From contig NZ_JAUSYS010000001.1 in NCBI RefSeq assembly GCF_030817015.1, positions 1,674,001-1,738,000 of the forward strand: a DNA stretch of 64,000 nt. The letters are read 5' to 3'. Position 1 is the stretch's first letter; each line of letters opens with the position of its first letter. Shown here piece by piece: positions 28,408 through 36,502 of the stretch. This DNA comes from Arthrobacter sp. V1I7 (lineage in GTDB: Bacteria; Actinomycetota; Actinomycetes; Actinomycetales; Micrococcaceae). Below the pieces are notes generated by a model. The model had not been told where the DNA came from, made no database searches, and was given only the letters and a program-made list of their open reading frames with translations. The position numbers and the translations under genes were made by a program.

Positions 28408-29101
28408 AACGGCCCATCTTGACTCACCAATGAGTACTCTCAGTGTAGGTCTCTCGTCGAATCTTTCCGCTCTCCTCAGGACACATCGTCAACGAGCTCA
28501 AACCGGCAATTTCAATCTGGAAACAACCCGGATCATTTCCCGGGAGTGGGGCGTGGTAAACCGCGGCGCAACGTGCCTAGGATGCATGCGCTGGAACAGC
28601 CGTAACCTCGTTATCGGTTAATGGCTTTCACTGCCCGCTGAAAAACCAATTGAAGCCGGTTCAGGTCCTCGGCCTCGGCGACCGGGACGGCCTTGTGCGC
28701 GTCTTCCCGCCCAGGCGCCACGAATCCGCGGCGTCTAACCCCGAGGACCCACTACGGGCATCATCGGGATGACCAATTACTGCACAAGTCGTTCGGCACC
28801 GACCTTAACGACTGTGCCCGGGACAGCAACTTCGGCAACCGGTTCGACACGCCCGACGGGCCGGTCATGGTCTCCAGGGACACCGGCGTGGGCGCCAACC
28901 TAATGGACTTTGCCCAGCGCTGGCGGCACGCGTGGAAGGGCTTTAGGGGCAAGCTCATAGTGGGGCGAGAACCTTAGGTTTGGGGCCGGCCCGAAGCAGC
29001 GGTGACTCCCTTCGTCCCGCATCACCCCTTGGGAGCTAACTGGCCGACGGTCAGGCCGCGGCCCAGGAATACCTGCCATCGACCCGGGGTTGGCTCCTGA
29101 T
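28408..29101. other. No assignable gene
   Basis: Parts look coding. For example, plus-strand 28800-28970 reads DLNDCARDSNFGNRFDTPDG, then RWRHAWKGFRGKLIVG. There is no start, family or upstream continuation, so decayed coding sequence is likely. Confidence 0.3.
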
Positions 29102-30124
29102 GTGAAGAAGATCGGATTCCTGTCCTTCGGCCACTGGACCGACCACCCGCAGTCCGGCACGCGCAGCGCGTCGGACGCGCTCCTGCAGGCGATCGACCTC
29201 GCGGTCGCGGCCGAGGAGCTCGGCGCGGACGGCGCTTACTTCCGTGTTCACCACTTCGCGCAGCAATACGCCTCCCCGTTCCCGCTGCTCACCGCAATCG
29301 GGGCACGGACAAGCCGAATCGAGATCGGCACGGGCGTCATCGACATGCGCTACGAGAACCCGCTTTACATGGCCGAGGACGCGGGTGCGGCCGACCTCAT
29401 TTCGGGCGGCCGCCTGCAGCTGGGCATCAGCCGGGGCTCACCAGAGCAGGTCATCGACGGCTGGCGCCACTTCGGCTTCTCCCCTGCCGAGGGCGAGTCC
29501 GACGCCGACATGGCCCGCCGGCACACCGAGCGCCTGCTCGAGGTACTTACGGGCGAGGGCTTCGCGCAGCCGAACCCTCGCCCGATGTTCCCTAACCCTC
29601 CGGGCCTGCTGCGCGTAGAGCCGCACTCGGAGGGCCTGCGAGAGCGCATCTGGTGGGGCTCTGGCTCGAACGCCACGGCGGTATGGGCCGCGCAGCTCGG
29701 CATGAACCTGCAGAGCTCGACGCTCAAGGACGACGAGAGCGGCAAGCCCTTCCACGTCCAGCAGGCCGAGCAGATCGAGCTCTACCGGCAGGCTTGGAAG
29801 GAGGCCGGGCACGAGCGGGAGCCGCGCGTCTCGGTGAGCCGTAGCATCTTCGCGTTGACGGAGGAGCGCGACTGGAAGTACTTCGGCCGTGACCGCTTCA
29901 GCTCCGACCAGGTGGGCAACATCGACGAGAAAACCCGGGCGGTTTTCGGCCGGTCCTACGCGGGCACCCCGGACGAGCTGGTCGCGAAACTGGCCGAGGA
30001 CGAGGCGATCGCGGCGGCCGACACCGTGCTGCTTACGGTCCCGAACCAGCTCGGCGTCGAGTACAACGCCCACGTCATCGACTCGATCCTGAAGCACGTG
30101 GCGCCGCAGCTCGGGTGGCGCTGA
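29102..30124 (+). CDS. LLM-class flavin-dependent oxidoreductase (luciferase-like)
   Basis: An intact luciferase-like monooxygenase of 340 residues from GTG 29102 (VKKIGFLSFGHW). A TTG 12 bases upstream is in frame but adds non-family residues. It has AAEELGADGAYFRVHHFAQQ near the N-terminus, the IGTGVIDMRYENPLYMAEDA segment, GRLQLGISRGSPEQVIDGW, and SGSNATAVWAAQLGMNLQSS where FMN phosphate binding is expected. Such enzymes use FMNH2 and oxygen on small substrates. The substrate is unknown. No flavin reductase is adjacent. Confidence 0.9.
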   Translation: MKKIGFLSFGHWTDHPQSGTRSASDALLQAIDLAVAAEELGADGAYFRVHHFAQQYASPFPLLTAIGARTSRIEIGTGVIDMRYENPLYMAEDAGAADLISGGRLQLGISRGSPEQVIDGWRHFGFSPAEGESDADMARRHTERLLEVLTGEGFAQPNPRPMFPNPPGLLRVEPHSEGLRERIWWGSGSNATAVWAAQLGMNLQSSTLKDDESGKPFHVQQAEQIELYRQAWKEAGHEREPRVSVSRSIFALTEERDWKYFGRDRFSSDQVGNIDEKTRAVFGRSYAGTPDELVAKLAEDEAIAAADTVLLTVPNQLGVEYNAHVIDSILKHVAPQLGWR

Positions 30125-30464
30125 CCCCGGCCCGACCCTTGTGCGATGGTGGCGGCCGTGCTGAGCGTTTTCGTGTTGGGTCCGCTGCTGGGTCTGGCGC
30201 CGTCCTTCGGGCCGCATTGAACGAGGTCTGGCGTTTTTGCGTGGGGACCGTGTTCTGTGGGCTGGCCCTCTGTTTCTGGAGCGTCGAGAGCGTCCGGGGG
30301 AAACGCCGGACTCTGACCCATTAGTACCACCGCTTGTGTAGCTGACCGAAGACGTGGCTAAAGGGCGCCCGGGGATTTCAAGGCTTCTTGGCCAGGGCGT
30401 CCAAAAAAGCGGATGGTGACCCTAGTCCGTCGCTCGGAGGCGGCAAACCTCACATCAGGTTGGG
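30125..30464. other. No gene seen
   Basis: This is the intergenic stretch after the monooxygenase. It has no convincing frame. Confidence 0.4.
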
Positions 30465-30791
30465 CTATACCCATAGGCGCTGCGGCTCATTGAACAGTTG
30501 AACGGGATTGAGGGTGGTGCTGACGAGATGGGGGAGCCGGAACCGCTTTTCGCCGCCCAATAGGATGCCGCACGCAAACTGATTGACGACCCCAACCTCA
30601 GCCAACATTGTCTTCGCGCGCCGTTCCGCGTTGCTTGAAATATGGGCGAGGGCCAGGGATTCCTCCGAAGAGACGGAGCGGCGGATCCCCGAAGTCCTTT
30701 GCGGGATCACGTGGTCTGTCCTCTCCAGCCGTGTGAGCTGACAGACTTCGACAAAAAAGGCCAACTGCGTTGGAACAAACGGCTTTTTCAA
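30465..30791 (-). CDS. Unknown 108-residue ORF
   Basis: The frame opens with MKKPFVPTQLAFFVEVCQLT and includes RTDHVIPQRTSGIRRSVSSE and SSNAERRAKTMLAEVGVVNQ. The composition is plausible but the family is unknown and no strong ribosome binding site is seen. It may be a fragment. Confidence 0.3.
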   Translation of the reverse strand: MKKPFVPTQLAFFVEVCQLTRLERTDHVIPQRTSGIRRSVSSEESLALAHISSNAERRAKTMLAEVGVVNQFACGILLGGEKRFRLPHLVSTTLNPVQLFNEPQRLWV

Positions 30792-30862
30792 GTGAACGAA
30801 GATTTCCCACTAACACAGGGGTCAACATTCCGAAATGGCCCCATACTGAACGGAATCTCACA
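30787..30862. repeat. 76-bp dispersed repeat, copy 2
   Basis: This is the partner of 22380-22455 in the same orientation, about three-quarters identical over the full length. It overlaps the N-terminal end of the unknown ORF above. Confidence 0.5.
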
Positions 30863-30912
30863 AGACGAGACGGCTGGGCGACTCGAGTTCCCTGTCAGCT
30901 CTTAGAAACCTG

Positions 30913-30949
30913 CAACGGCCCCGTGCGCAGATGCGTGCGGGCCGTTTCT
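30913..30949 (+). terminator. Probable rho-independent terminator
   Basis: AACGGCCC pairs with GGGCCGTT around a GC-rich inner part, and GTTTCTTT follows on the plus strand. No intact plus-strand gene ends just before it, so it may belong to a lost gene. Confidence 0.5.
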
Positions 30950-31363
30950 TTACGCCCACACGACGGTTGCCAATCGGACCGACTGTGAGGTTGGAGGTTA
31001 GTTGGCCACAGGGACATTGTCGCACCCGATGCCGAACGGCGACTGCTTTCCCCGTTCGGTCAGGTAGGTGTCCGCTAACTTGACGCGCAACGTCAGTCCT
31101 CTTGTCAAAGTTCAAGATCAAGTCGGCGAAGTCGACGCTTGCCCTCGGCGCCGAACGCACGGTCAGCTCGCCCGATGGCATGACGGCCCGACCATGGGCC
31201 AACCAGTGCGCCCAACACCTTCTGGGGACATCGTCAGGACGACAACCCGGCACCAAACTGCAACCTCGGGTTTCTTCAGCGATTCACGACCGTCAGCCTG
31301 GCGGGCACAGCGCTGCTGCTCGTCGCAAGATCGTCCGTCGCCGTTCTGACTCGGGTGGGTGCT
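30950..31363. other. No assignable gene
   Basis: Overlapping frames occur on both strands, none recognised. Confidence 0.35.
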
Positions 31364-32716
31364 CTACTGCCGACTAGGAGTGACCGGGTCCTCGCTCGGC
31401 TTGGAGGAGACGCTCGACAGCGGGCGCTGGCCAGGGTGCTCGGAGTAGAACACTTCTCGCGCCCGCTGTTTCTCCATGGTGAAGCTTTGGCGCAACTGCG
31501 GTGACACCTGCTCAAGCAAAGTGTCTAGCGGAAGAGACTTGCCATACTCCGTCCAGGTCTCGAAGTGCACCCAATCCCCGCTGTTGCCCTGGGCGAGTTC
31601 GCCGTCGTGCGGCTCCATGTCGAAGAACACCCGCACGTGCTCGGGACGGGCATCGGGTGGACCTTCGCCGCGGCCGCGAAGATCGAGGGAGATCCCGCTC
31701 GGGTGGGAGACCCGGACAATGCAGGCGAAGATTGTCTGGGTCGGGTGGCGCAGCGCCTTCTCCAACCCCGACGGGAGTTCCTCAGCCAGCCGGTCGCGGA
31801 TGACGGCTTCCAACCTGGCAAGGCGCTGATCGAGGATGCCGCGATGTGCCCACGCAGTGATAAGCCCGACAAGCGCGCCTATGATCAAGCCCTGTACGAG
31901 GTTTCGCGCCATGGCCCTCAGTAGTCCGCTTTCGACGGCTTCGCGGAGCACGCTACGGAGAGTGACTGGTAGCAGGCTTCTCGATTCAGCGGTGGCAACC
32001 GCCCCCGAAGCCCCACTCGTTACTGCAGCCGGCGGAAGCTGGTGGCTGGGAGGCGTTACAACCCCGCTAACGCGGAATACGCTGACGACTGTTTCCTTGG
32101 TTCCCGCGGCGATCACCGTCTGCGGTCCACCTCCCGGATAGGACTTCGGCAGTCCCGGAGCAGCGCTGCTTTCGGGCTGGGAACGTACGGCGCCCGCGAC
32201 GGTTGGCGTCCCGGCCGGCACCTCGACGACATAGACGTTGACGACCGGGTTTCCGGGCACGGGTGCGCCTCCGGGGGCCTTGGCGGGCAAGGCGCGAGGA
32301 AGCCCCGCGGAGTCGCGAATTGCCCCTTCTCCCTTGGCAGCAACTGACTTCGCATAGGCCTCTGCTTCTGCTCGCGACTCAAAGAGATGATCGAACCACA
32401 GGCCGTCGGGGCGTTGGGGTCCCGCCACTCGCACGCCGTAGGTCACCTTCTTGGTGACGGAGAAAAACCCGCGTTCGAGATCACCACGATCTGCCGGGAT
32501 GTTCGCTGCAGGTCCACTTGGCTGACGCTGAAGAGGTGCCGAACCGATCAGCCCGCTGACGGCTCGGTTACCTGCAGCATGCTGCAACGCCAGCACCGTC
32601 CCAGTGGCGACTTCTCGTCCGGGCGCGCTCTCGGCGCTGCCACGCCGCGACGTTCGAACGGTCTCCAAACCGGCATCGGCCTTCTGATGGAAATCTCCCA
32701 CGGCTAGCTCCCGCAT
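31364..32716 (-). CDS. Large orphan protein with LQxxAGNxAV motif and one membrane helix
   Basis: An intact 450-residue frame from ATG 32716. A TTG eight codons upstream is also in frame. Residues 42-64 read LALQHAAGNRAVSGLIGSAP and LQRQ. The LQxxAGNxAV...LQRQ pattern is found at the N-terminus of many actinobacterial proteins linked to contractile injection systems (eCIS), often with DUF4157. A Pro/Ala-rich middle has a small alpha/beta segment (FDHLFESRAEAEAYAKSVAA). There is one membrane helix at about 273-289 (LVQGLIIGALVGLITAW) and a C-terminal soluble domain with HVRVFFDMEPHDGELAQGNS. No eCIS gene is present in the window. Cargo or surface role is inference. Confidence 0.7.
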   Translation of the reverse strand: MRELAVGDFHQKADAGLETVRTSRRGSAESAPGREVATGTVLALQHAAGNRAVSGLIGSAPLQRQPSGPAANIPADRGDLERGFFSVTKKVTYGVRVAGPQRPDGLWFDHLFESRAEAEAYAKSVAAKGEGAIRDSAGLPRALPAKAPGGAPVPGNPVVNVYVVEVPAGTPTVAGAVRSQPESSAAPGLPKSYPGGGPQTVIAAGTKETVVSVFRVSGVVTPPSHQLPPAAVTSGASGAVATAESRSLLPVTLRSVLREAVESGLLRAMARNLVQGLIIGALVGLITAWAHRGILDQRLARLEAVIRDRLAEELPSGLEKALRHPTQTIFACIVRVSHPSGISLDLRGRGEGPPDARPEHVRVFFDMEPHDGELAQGNSGDWVHFETWTEYGKSLPLDTLLEQVSPQLRQSFTMEKQRAREVFYSEHPGQRPLSSVSSKPSEDPVTPSRQ

Positions 32717-32816
32717 TAGGCGTCTCAAGCTTGACACCAAGGACGGGCAAGTTCAACTGAGCATTGCTCGTTCGATCGCGCTCCACCGTGAAGCTGGGCC
32801 ACAAGTGCACATGCCG

Positions 32817-32822
32817 CCTAGA
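32817..32822. repeat. Target-site duplication of IS481, left
   Basis: CCTAGA directly precedes the left inverted repeat of the IS481 element and recurs at 33897-33902. Confidence 0.85.
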
Positions 32823-33896
32823 TGTATTACCCACGGAGGTTGGTGACACGGCTGGCGGGTGGTTGACCCTTGAGTGAGGTGTGGCCTCGGTTGTGATTGT
32901 AGTGGTGCAACCAGGCGGGGAAAGCGGCAACACGCTCGGCCTCTGATGCGTAGGGCTTCGCGTAGGCCCATTCGTCGAGCATGGTGCGGTTGAACCGCTC
33001 AACCTTTCCGTTGGTCTGGGGGCGATAGGGGCGCGTGCGTTTGTGCTTGATGTCCGCACCGAGAGCCTGGGCGAAGACGCGGGAGCGGTAGCAGGAGCCG
33101 TTATCTGTCAAGACCCGGCTCACCGTGATCCCGGCGGCGTTGAAGGCAGCGTTTGCCCGTTCCCAGAAGCCGGCGGCGGTTTCTTTCTTCTCGTCAGAGA
33201 GGATCTCGGTGTAGGCAAAGCGGGAGTGGTCATCGACTGCGTTATGCAGGTAAGCGTAGCCGGGCCTGCGGTTGGCGTTTGTGCCGGTCTTGTTCCGGTT
33301 CCCCGCGGCCCGGCCGGTCACGCGGTGTCCGCCGCCGTCAGGAATCCGGCCGAGTTTCTTGATGTCCACGTGGACCATGTCCCCGGGGTTCTGGTGCTCG
33401 TAGCGGCGGATCACCCTGCCCGTGGCCCGGTCCAGCCACGACAGCCTGGCAAGCCGGTACCGGGAGAGGACCTTGTGCACGGTGGACGGGTGGATACCGA
33501 GCAGGTAACCGATCCTCGCCGGCCCCCAGCGGCGGTTGACCCGCAGCGCGATGATTCGTCGTTCCCGCCGGGCAGGAGTGCGGCGCGGGGACCGGGACGG
33601 CCGGCTGGAGAGGTCCTCCATGCCGTCTTCGCCCAGCTCCCGGTAGCGGCTGGCCCAGCGCGCCGCGGTCGGGACGGAGACCTGAAAACGTTCTGCAGCC
33701 CGACGTAACGGCCAGCCGTCCTCGACAATGCACTTTGCCAGCTCGATCCGTCCCCTGCGGGCGAGAAAAGCATTAGGGTGGGACATTGAAGACCTCCGTT
33801 TGTGGAATTGGACTCTAGACAAGCCCCACTCCACTCGGAGGTCTTCTTCATGTCACCACACCACGCCGACCGTCACTAACGTCTGTGGTTAATACA
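32823..33896 (-). mobile_element. IS481-family insertion sequence with 6-bp target duplication
   Basis: The element has 25-base inverted repeats, left 32823-32847 starting TGTATTACCCAC and right 33872-33896, complement starting TGTATTAACCAC, with about 20 matches. It is flanked by CCTAGA on both sides. Intact ends, intact gene and an exact target duplication show a recent insertion. It landed on the stop codon of the GH91 gene. Confidence 0.93.
32827..33786 (-). CDS. IS481-family transposase
   Basis: An intact 319-residue integrase-like DDE transposase from ATG 33786. The N-terminal HTH region reads CIVEDGWPLRRAAERFQVSV. The catalytic core has Asp in DMVHVDIKKLGRI, Asp in RVLTDNGSCYRS, and Glu in TNGKVERFNRTMLDEWAY, followed by LHHYNHNRGHTSLKGQPPAS. 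The gene fills nearly the whole element and its stop lies 4 bases inside the left inverted repeat. It appears functional. Confidence 0.95.
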   Translation of the reverse strand: MSHPNAFLARRGRIELAKCIVEDGWPLRRAAERFQVSVPTAARWASRYRELGEDGMEDLSSRPSRSPRRTPARRERRIIALRVNRRWGPARIGYLLGIHPSTVHKVLSRYRLARLSWLDRATGRVIRRYEHQNPGDMVHVDIKKLGRIPDGGGHRVTGRAAGNRNKTGTNANRRPGYAYLHNAVDDHSRFAYTEILSDEKKETAAGFWERANAAFNAAGITVSRVLTDNGSCYRSRVFAQALGADIKHKRTRPYRPQTNGKVERFNRTMLDEWAYAKPYASEAERVAAFPAWLHHYNHNRGHTSLKGQPPASRVTNLRG

Positions 33897-33902
33897 CCTA
33901 GA
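33897..33902. repeat. Target-site duplication of IS481, right
   Basis: This second CCTAGA copy supplies the TAG stop codon (33898-33900, minus strand) of the GH91 gene, so the coding sequence survives the insertion unchanged. Confidence 0.85.
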
Positions 33903-35238
33903 AACCGACCGTGGGTGTGGCCCTAAAGGCGTTAACAGCCCTATCTGCGATAACTTGGGCGTCACTTCCGGAATCAAGGATCGTATTCCGAGCTGATTCG
34001 GAATCGACCATGACGGCCGTAACGGCGAGGCTGTCCGAAGCCTTGGTCGTCAACAGAGCGTCCACCTGAGCCGAGAAGCAGGAATCACTTGACTTGGAGT
34101 GAACGTCCATCGCCACCACATGGTTGTTGGAGACGAAGTTGCCAACCCCCGCCATCAGCCGGATGATGACAGGCGTCGCACCTGTCGGCCGGATGCTCTG
34201 TGAGTCGATGATCTGGGAGAAGTGGTTGCCGATGACAGAGTTGTTGTTGCCGCTGACACAGAGAAGTCCGTTGAGGTCGTCCAGTCCGTTGTCGACTCCC
34301 AGGAAGGGCGTCCAGGGCTCGTGGTCACGCAGGAAGTGATTCGTGGCCACGAGGTTTTCGGAACTATTCGCTGCGAGAATCAGCATCCCAGGGTAGAACG
34401 AATGCAAACGGTTGTTGGTGACGCTTGAACGCGTGACGCCGTCGAGATGGACGCTGCTCGCACCACGGGGGAAGACGTTGTTCGCGGTTATCAGGAGCCC
34501 GCCATGGTTCTCGGCGTAGATCGAGTGACCCTTGAAGCCTGCTCCGACCAAGTTGTCGGTGATCTTTGATGCCTGTCCCCACCCGCGCAGCTCGATGCAG
34601 CTTCCGCATTCAGCGATGAAGTTGTCGTGAACGGAAAGCGCGTCCGCGTTGTAGATAGTGAGAGCGTTCTCAAGGTAGACGAACCCCATGCCGGTTACGC
34701 GGAATGAGTCATTGGCGTTCGCGACATAGATGCCGGTCTTGCCGTTGACGTAGGTGTTCTCCGGATGCATCCCCGAGCCATCCGAGTTGAAGTGCAACCC
34801 GTCGATGCAGAAGTTGGAGAACTCGACCGAGCTGATCCGCGGGCTCCCGCTTCGCTCAACGTAGAAGGCGGCTCCCTTGGATTCCTCCCCGTCTCCGCCG
34901 AGGGGAATGTCGACAAGAATGCGACTCCCTCCGGGCCACAGCTCATGCAAGTCCGGCCATTCGTCTTCGGGAACGTTGAACCGGATGCTCGACGACGTAA
35001 ATCCGTGTCCCGAGCCATGGATCCTGAGGAAGCTGACGTCGATCACCACCTGCGTACGAAGGTGGTAGTCCCCGGGCGGAATGTAGATCACCGCGCCTGG
35101 CTTTCCTCCATTGTTCGCATCGGTGAGAGTCTGCCGGTCCTTGATGTCAGCGATGATGCTGTTGATCACTTCACCGACGTCCTCGGACGGATTGCCGACG
35201 GGCCACGTAGTCACGTCGTAGCAGTTGTTGCTTGGCAT
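33898..35238 (-). CDS. GH91 protein, probable intracellular difructose anhydride III hydrolase
   Basis: A right-handed beta-helix enzyme of 446 residues. Family features include AVIYIPPGDYHLRTQVVIDV, HGSGHGF, NGKTGIYVANANDSFRVTGM, GFVYLENAL and FYPGM. HDNFIAECGSCIELRG carries Asp205 and Glu216. This pair, 11 residues apart, matches the catalytic Asp/Glu known in inulin fructotransferase and in Arthrobacter difructose-anhydride-III hydrolase. Secreted inulin fructotransferases have a signal peptide. This protein starts MPSNNCYDVTTWPVG without one, and it lies in an uptake operon, so hydrolysis of imported DFA III to inulobiose fits better. GGGAAGA precedes the ATG. It is the last gene of the locus, with IS481 inserted at its stop. 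Confidence 0.82.
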   Translation of the reverse strand: MPSNNCYDVTTWPVGNPSEDVGEVINSIIADIKDRQTLTDANNGGKPGAVIYIPPGDYHLRTQVVIDVSFLRIHGSGHGFTSSSIRFNVPEDEWPDLHELWPGGSRILVDIPLGGDGEESKGAAFYVERSGSPRISSVEFSNFCIDGLHFNSDGSGMHPENTYVNGKTGIYVANANDSFRVTGMGFVYLENALTIYNADALSVHDNFIAECGSCIELRGWGQASKITDNLVGAGFKGHSIYAENHGGLLITANNVFPRGASSVHLDGVTRSSVTNNRLHSFYPGMLILAANSSENLVATNHFLRDHEPWTPFLGVDNGLDDLNGLLCVSGNNNSVIGNHFSQIIDSQSIRPTGATPVIIRLMAGVGNFVSNNHVVAMDVHSKSSDSCFSAQVDALLTTKASDSLAVTAVMVDSESARNTILDSGSDAQVIADRAVNAFRATPTVGF

Positions 35239-35265
35239 AGGTTCTTCCCTTTGTGTTGTGGTTTC

Positions 35266-35370
35266 TCAGCCCTTGACGGCGCCGGGAGTCAGGCCGGCCA
35301 CGACGTGGCGCTGCAGGATGATAATTCGGATGATTACGGGGGCCCGGTAGTGGATCGCCTGCGCGGTCAT
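35266..35370 (-). pseudogene. C-terminal remnant of a MalG-type ABC permease
   Basis: The minus frame reads MTAQAIHYRAPVIIRIII, then LQRHVVAGLTPGAVKG and TGA. It aligns over its whole length with the end of the permease at 39450 (MTALAAVYSIPVILLTLL, LQRKIVAGMTLGAVKG). The rest of this second permease is gone, so a deletion joined pfkB to the region before the GH91 gene. Confidence 0.75.
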
Positions 35371-35399
35371 CGCACATGCCAGGGCGCCTGCACCGGGCT

Positions 35400-36350
35400 T
35401 CATTGGGCCACCGGTTGATACTCCGGGAGTTCCGCTCGTAGTTCCTCTGACGTTGGAGGGTGAGCGCCTGGGCGGCGTACTGTGATGGCCGCTGCTTTAG
35501 ATGCCATGCGGCCTAGCGACTCCAGCACCGACGGTGCCAGCCCATCTGCCCCGCGCATGAGGAGTCCGTAGATCAGGGCAGACATATACGAGTCGCCGGC
35601 CCCTATGGTGTCGACCACGGCAGACTTAACCGATGGAACGACTACCCGCGTGCCTCCCGTTGTAAGCAGGGATCCCTCCGCTCCCATGGTGACGACGACG
35701 AGCCCGGGCCCAAGTTCAAGGATACGTTTTGAGATGTCTTCCAGGGATAGCCGCGGATAGAGCCACAGTGCGTCCTCGTCGCTGAGTTTAACTACCTCTG
35801 TGAACGAGACGAGTTCCTCGAAGATGGTTTTTGCCTCAAATTGGCTGCCGAGCAGTGCAGGGCGGATGTTGGGATCGTAGGTGACGACACAGCGCTGATG
35901 TGATTGCTCGAGAAGCTCTCTTACTAATGCCGCTCCCGGCGCCAGGAAGGTAGCTATCGAGCCGGTGTGCAGGACCTTGGGAAGGGTCGCCGGAGCGATC
36001 CGCGGGAGGTTCCATCGGATGTCGAAGTCATAATGTGCTGAACCATCGGAAGCCAGAATCGCAGTCGCCGTAGCGGTTCGGCCACGGCCCTTGGAACCGG
36101 GCAAGAGATTAACACCGGCGCTCCGAAGGTGCTTCTCGATAGCGGCGGCATAGCGGTCGTCGCCGATCGAGGTCAACAATTCGGTGTCCACACCCAGCCG
36201 TCCGAGTCCGTAGGCAACGTTTGCGGGTGATCCACCGGGGTGCTCCACAGTGCCTCGGGGAGAGACAACTATGTCCACGAGGGCTTCACCGACAACAACG
36301 ACATCAATGCTCGGTTTGGGGTAATCGTCGGTGTGCTGGACTGTTGGCAT
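35400..36350 (-). CDS. PfkB-family carbohydrate kinase, probable fructokinase
   Basis: An intact 316-residue ribokinase-type sugar kinase. The N-terminal signature GGSPANVAYGLGRLG follows the substrate-binding Asp in VDIVV. The C-terminal signature DTIGAGDSYMSAL includes catalytic Asp253 and the anion hole. TMGAEGSLL is the usual ATP-site strand. AAAGG stands before the ATG. Its place between a GH32 fructosidase and a GH91 enzyme makes fructose the likely substrate and fructose 6-phosphate (or 1-phosphate) the product. It would link the locus to glycolysis. Confidence 0.88.
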   Translation of the reverse strand: MPTVQHTDDYPKPSIDVVVVGEALVDIVVSPRGTVEHPGGSPANVAYGLGRLGVDTELLTSIGDDRYAAAIEKHLRSAGVNLLPGSKGRGRTATATAILASDGSAHYDFDIRWNLPRIAPATLPKVLHTGSIATFLAPGAALVRELLEQSHQRCVVTYDPNIRPALLGSQFEAKTIFEELVSFTEVVKLSDEDALWLYPRLSLEDISKRILELGPGLVVVTMGAEGSLLTTGGTRVVVPSVKSAVVDTIGAGDSYMSALIYGLLMRGADGLAPSVLESLGRMASKAAAITVRRPGAHPPTSEELRAELPEYQPVAQ

Positions 36351-36502
36351 TCTGGACCTTTCATGGAGTCACCAAGCTGGATTCAGCGCGAAGCGCGAAA
36401 GGCGCACTTCTAACGTGGCATCGGGCTGAGGTGGATATTGGTTTGAGGGTATGAGGAAGATTCTCGGAGGCTCATCCCTCCGCCGTTACCTCCAGCCTGC
36501 GG

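Noticed and set aside
29438..30217. 259-residue minus-strand ORF
   Set aside because: It is the antisense shadow of the luciferase-like monooxygenase.
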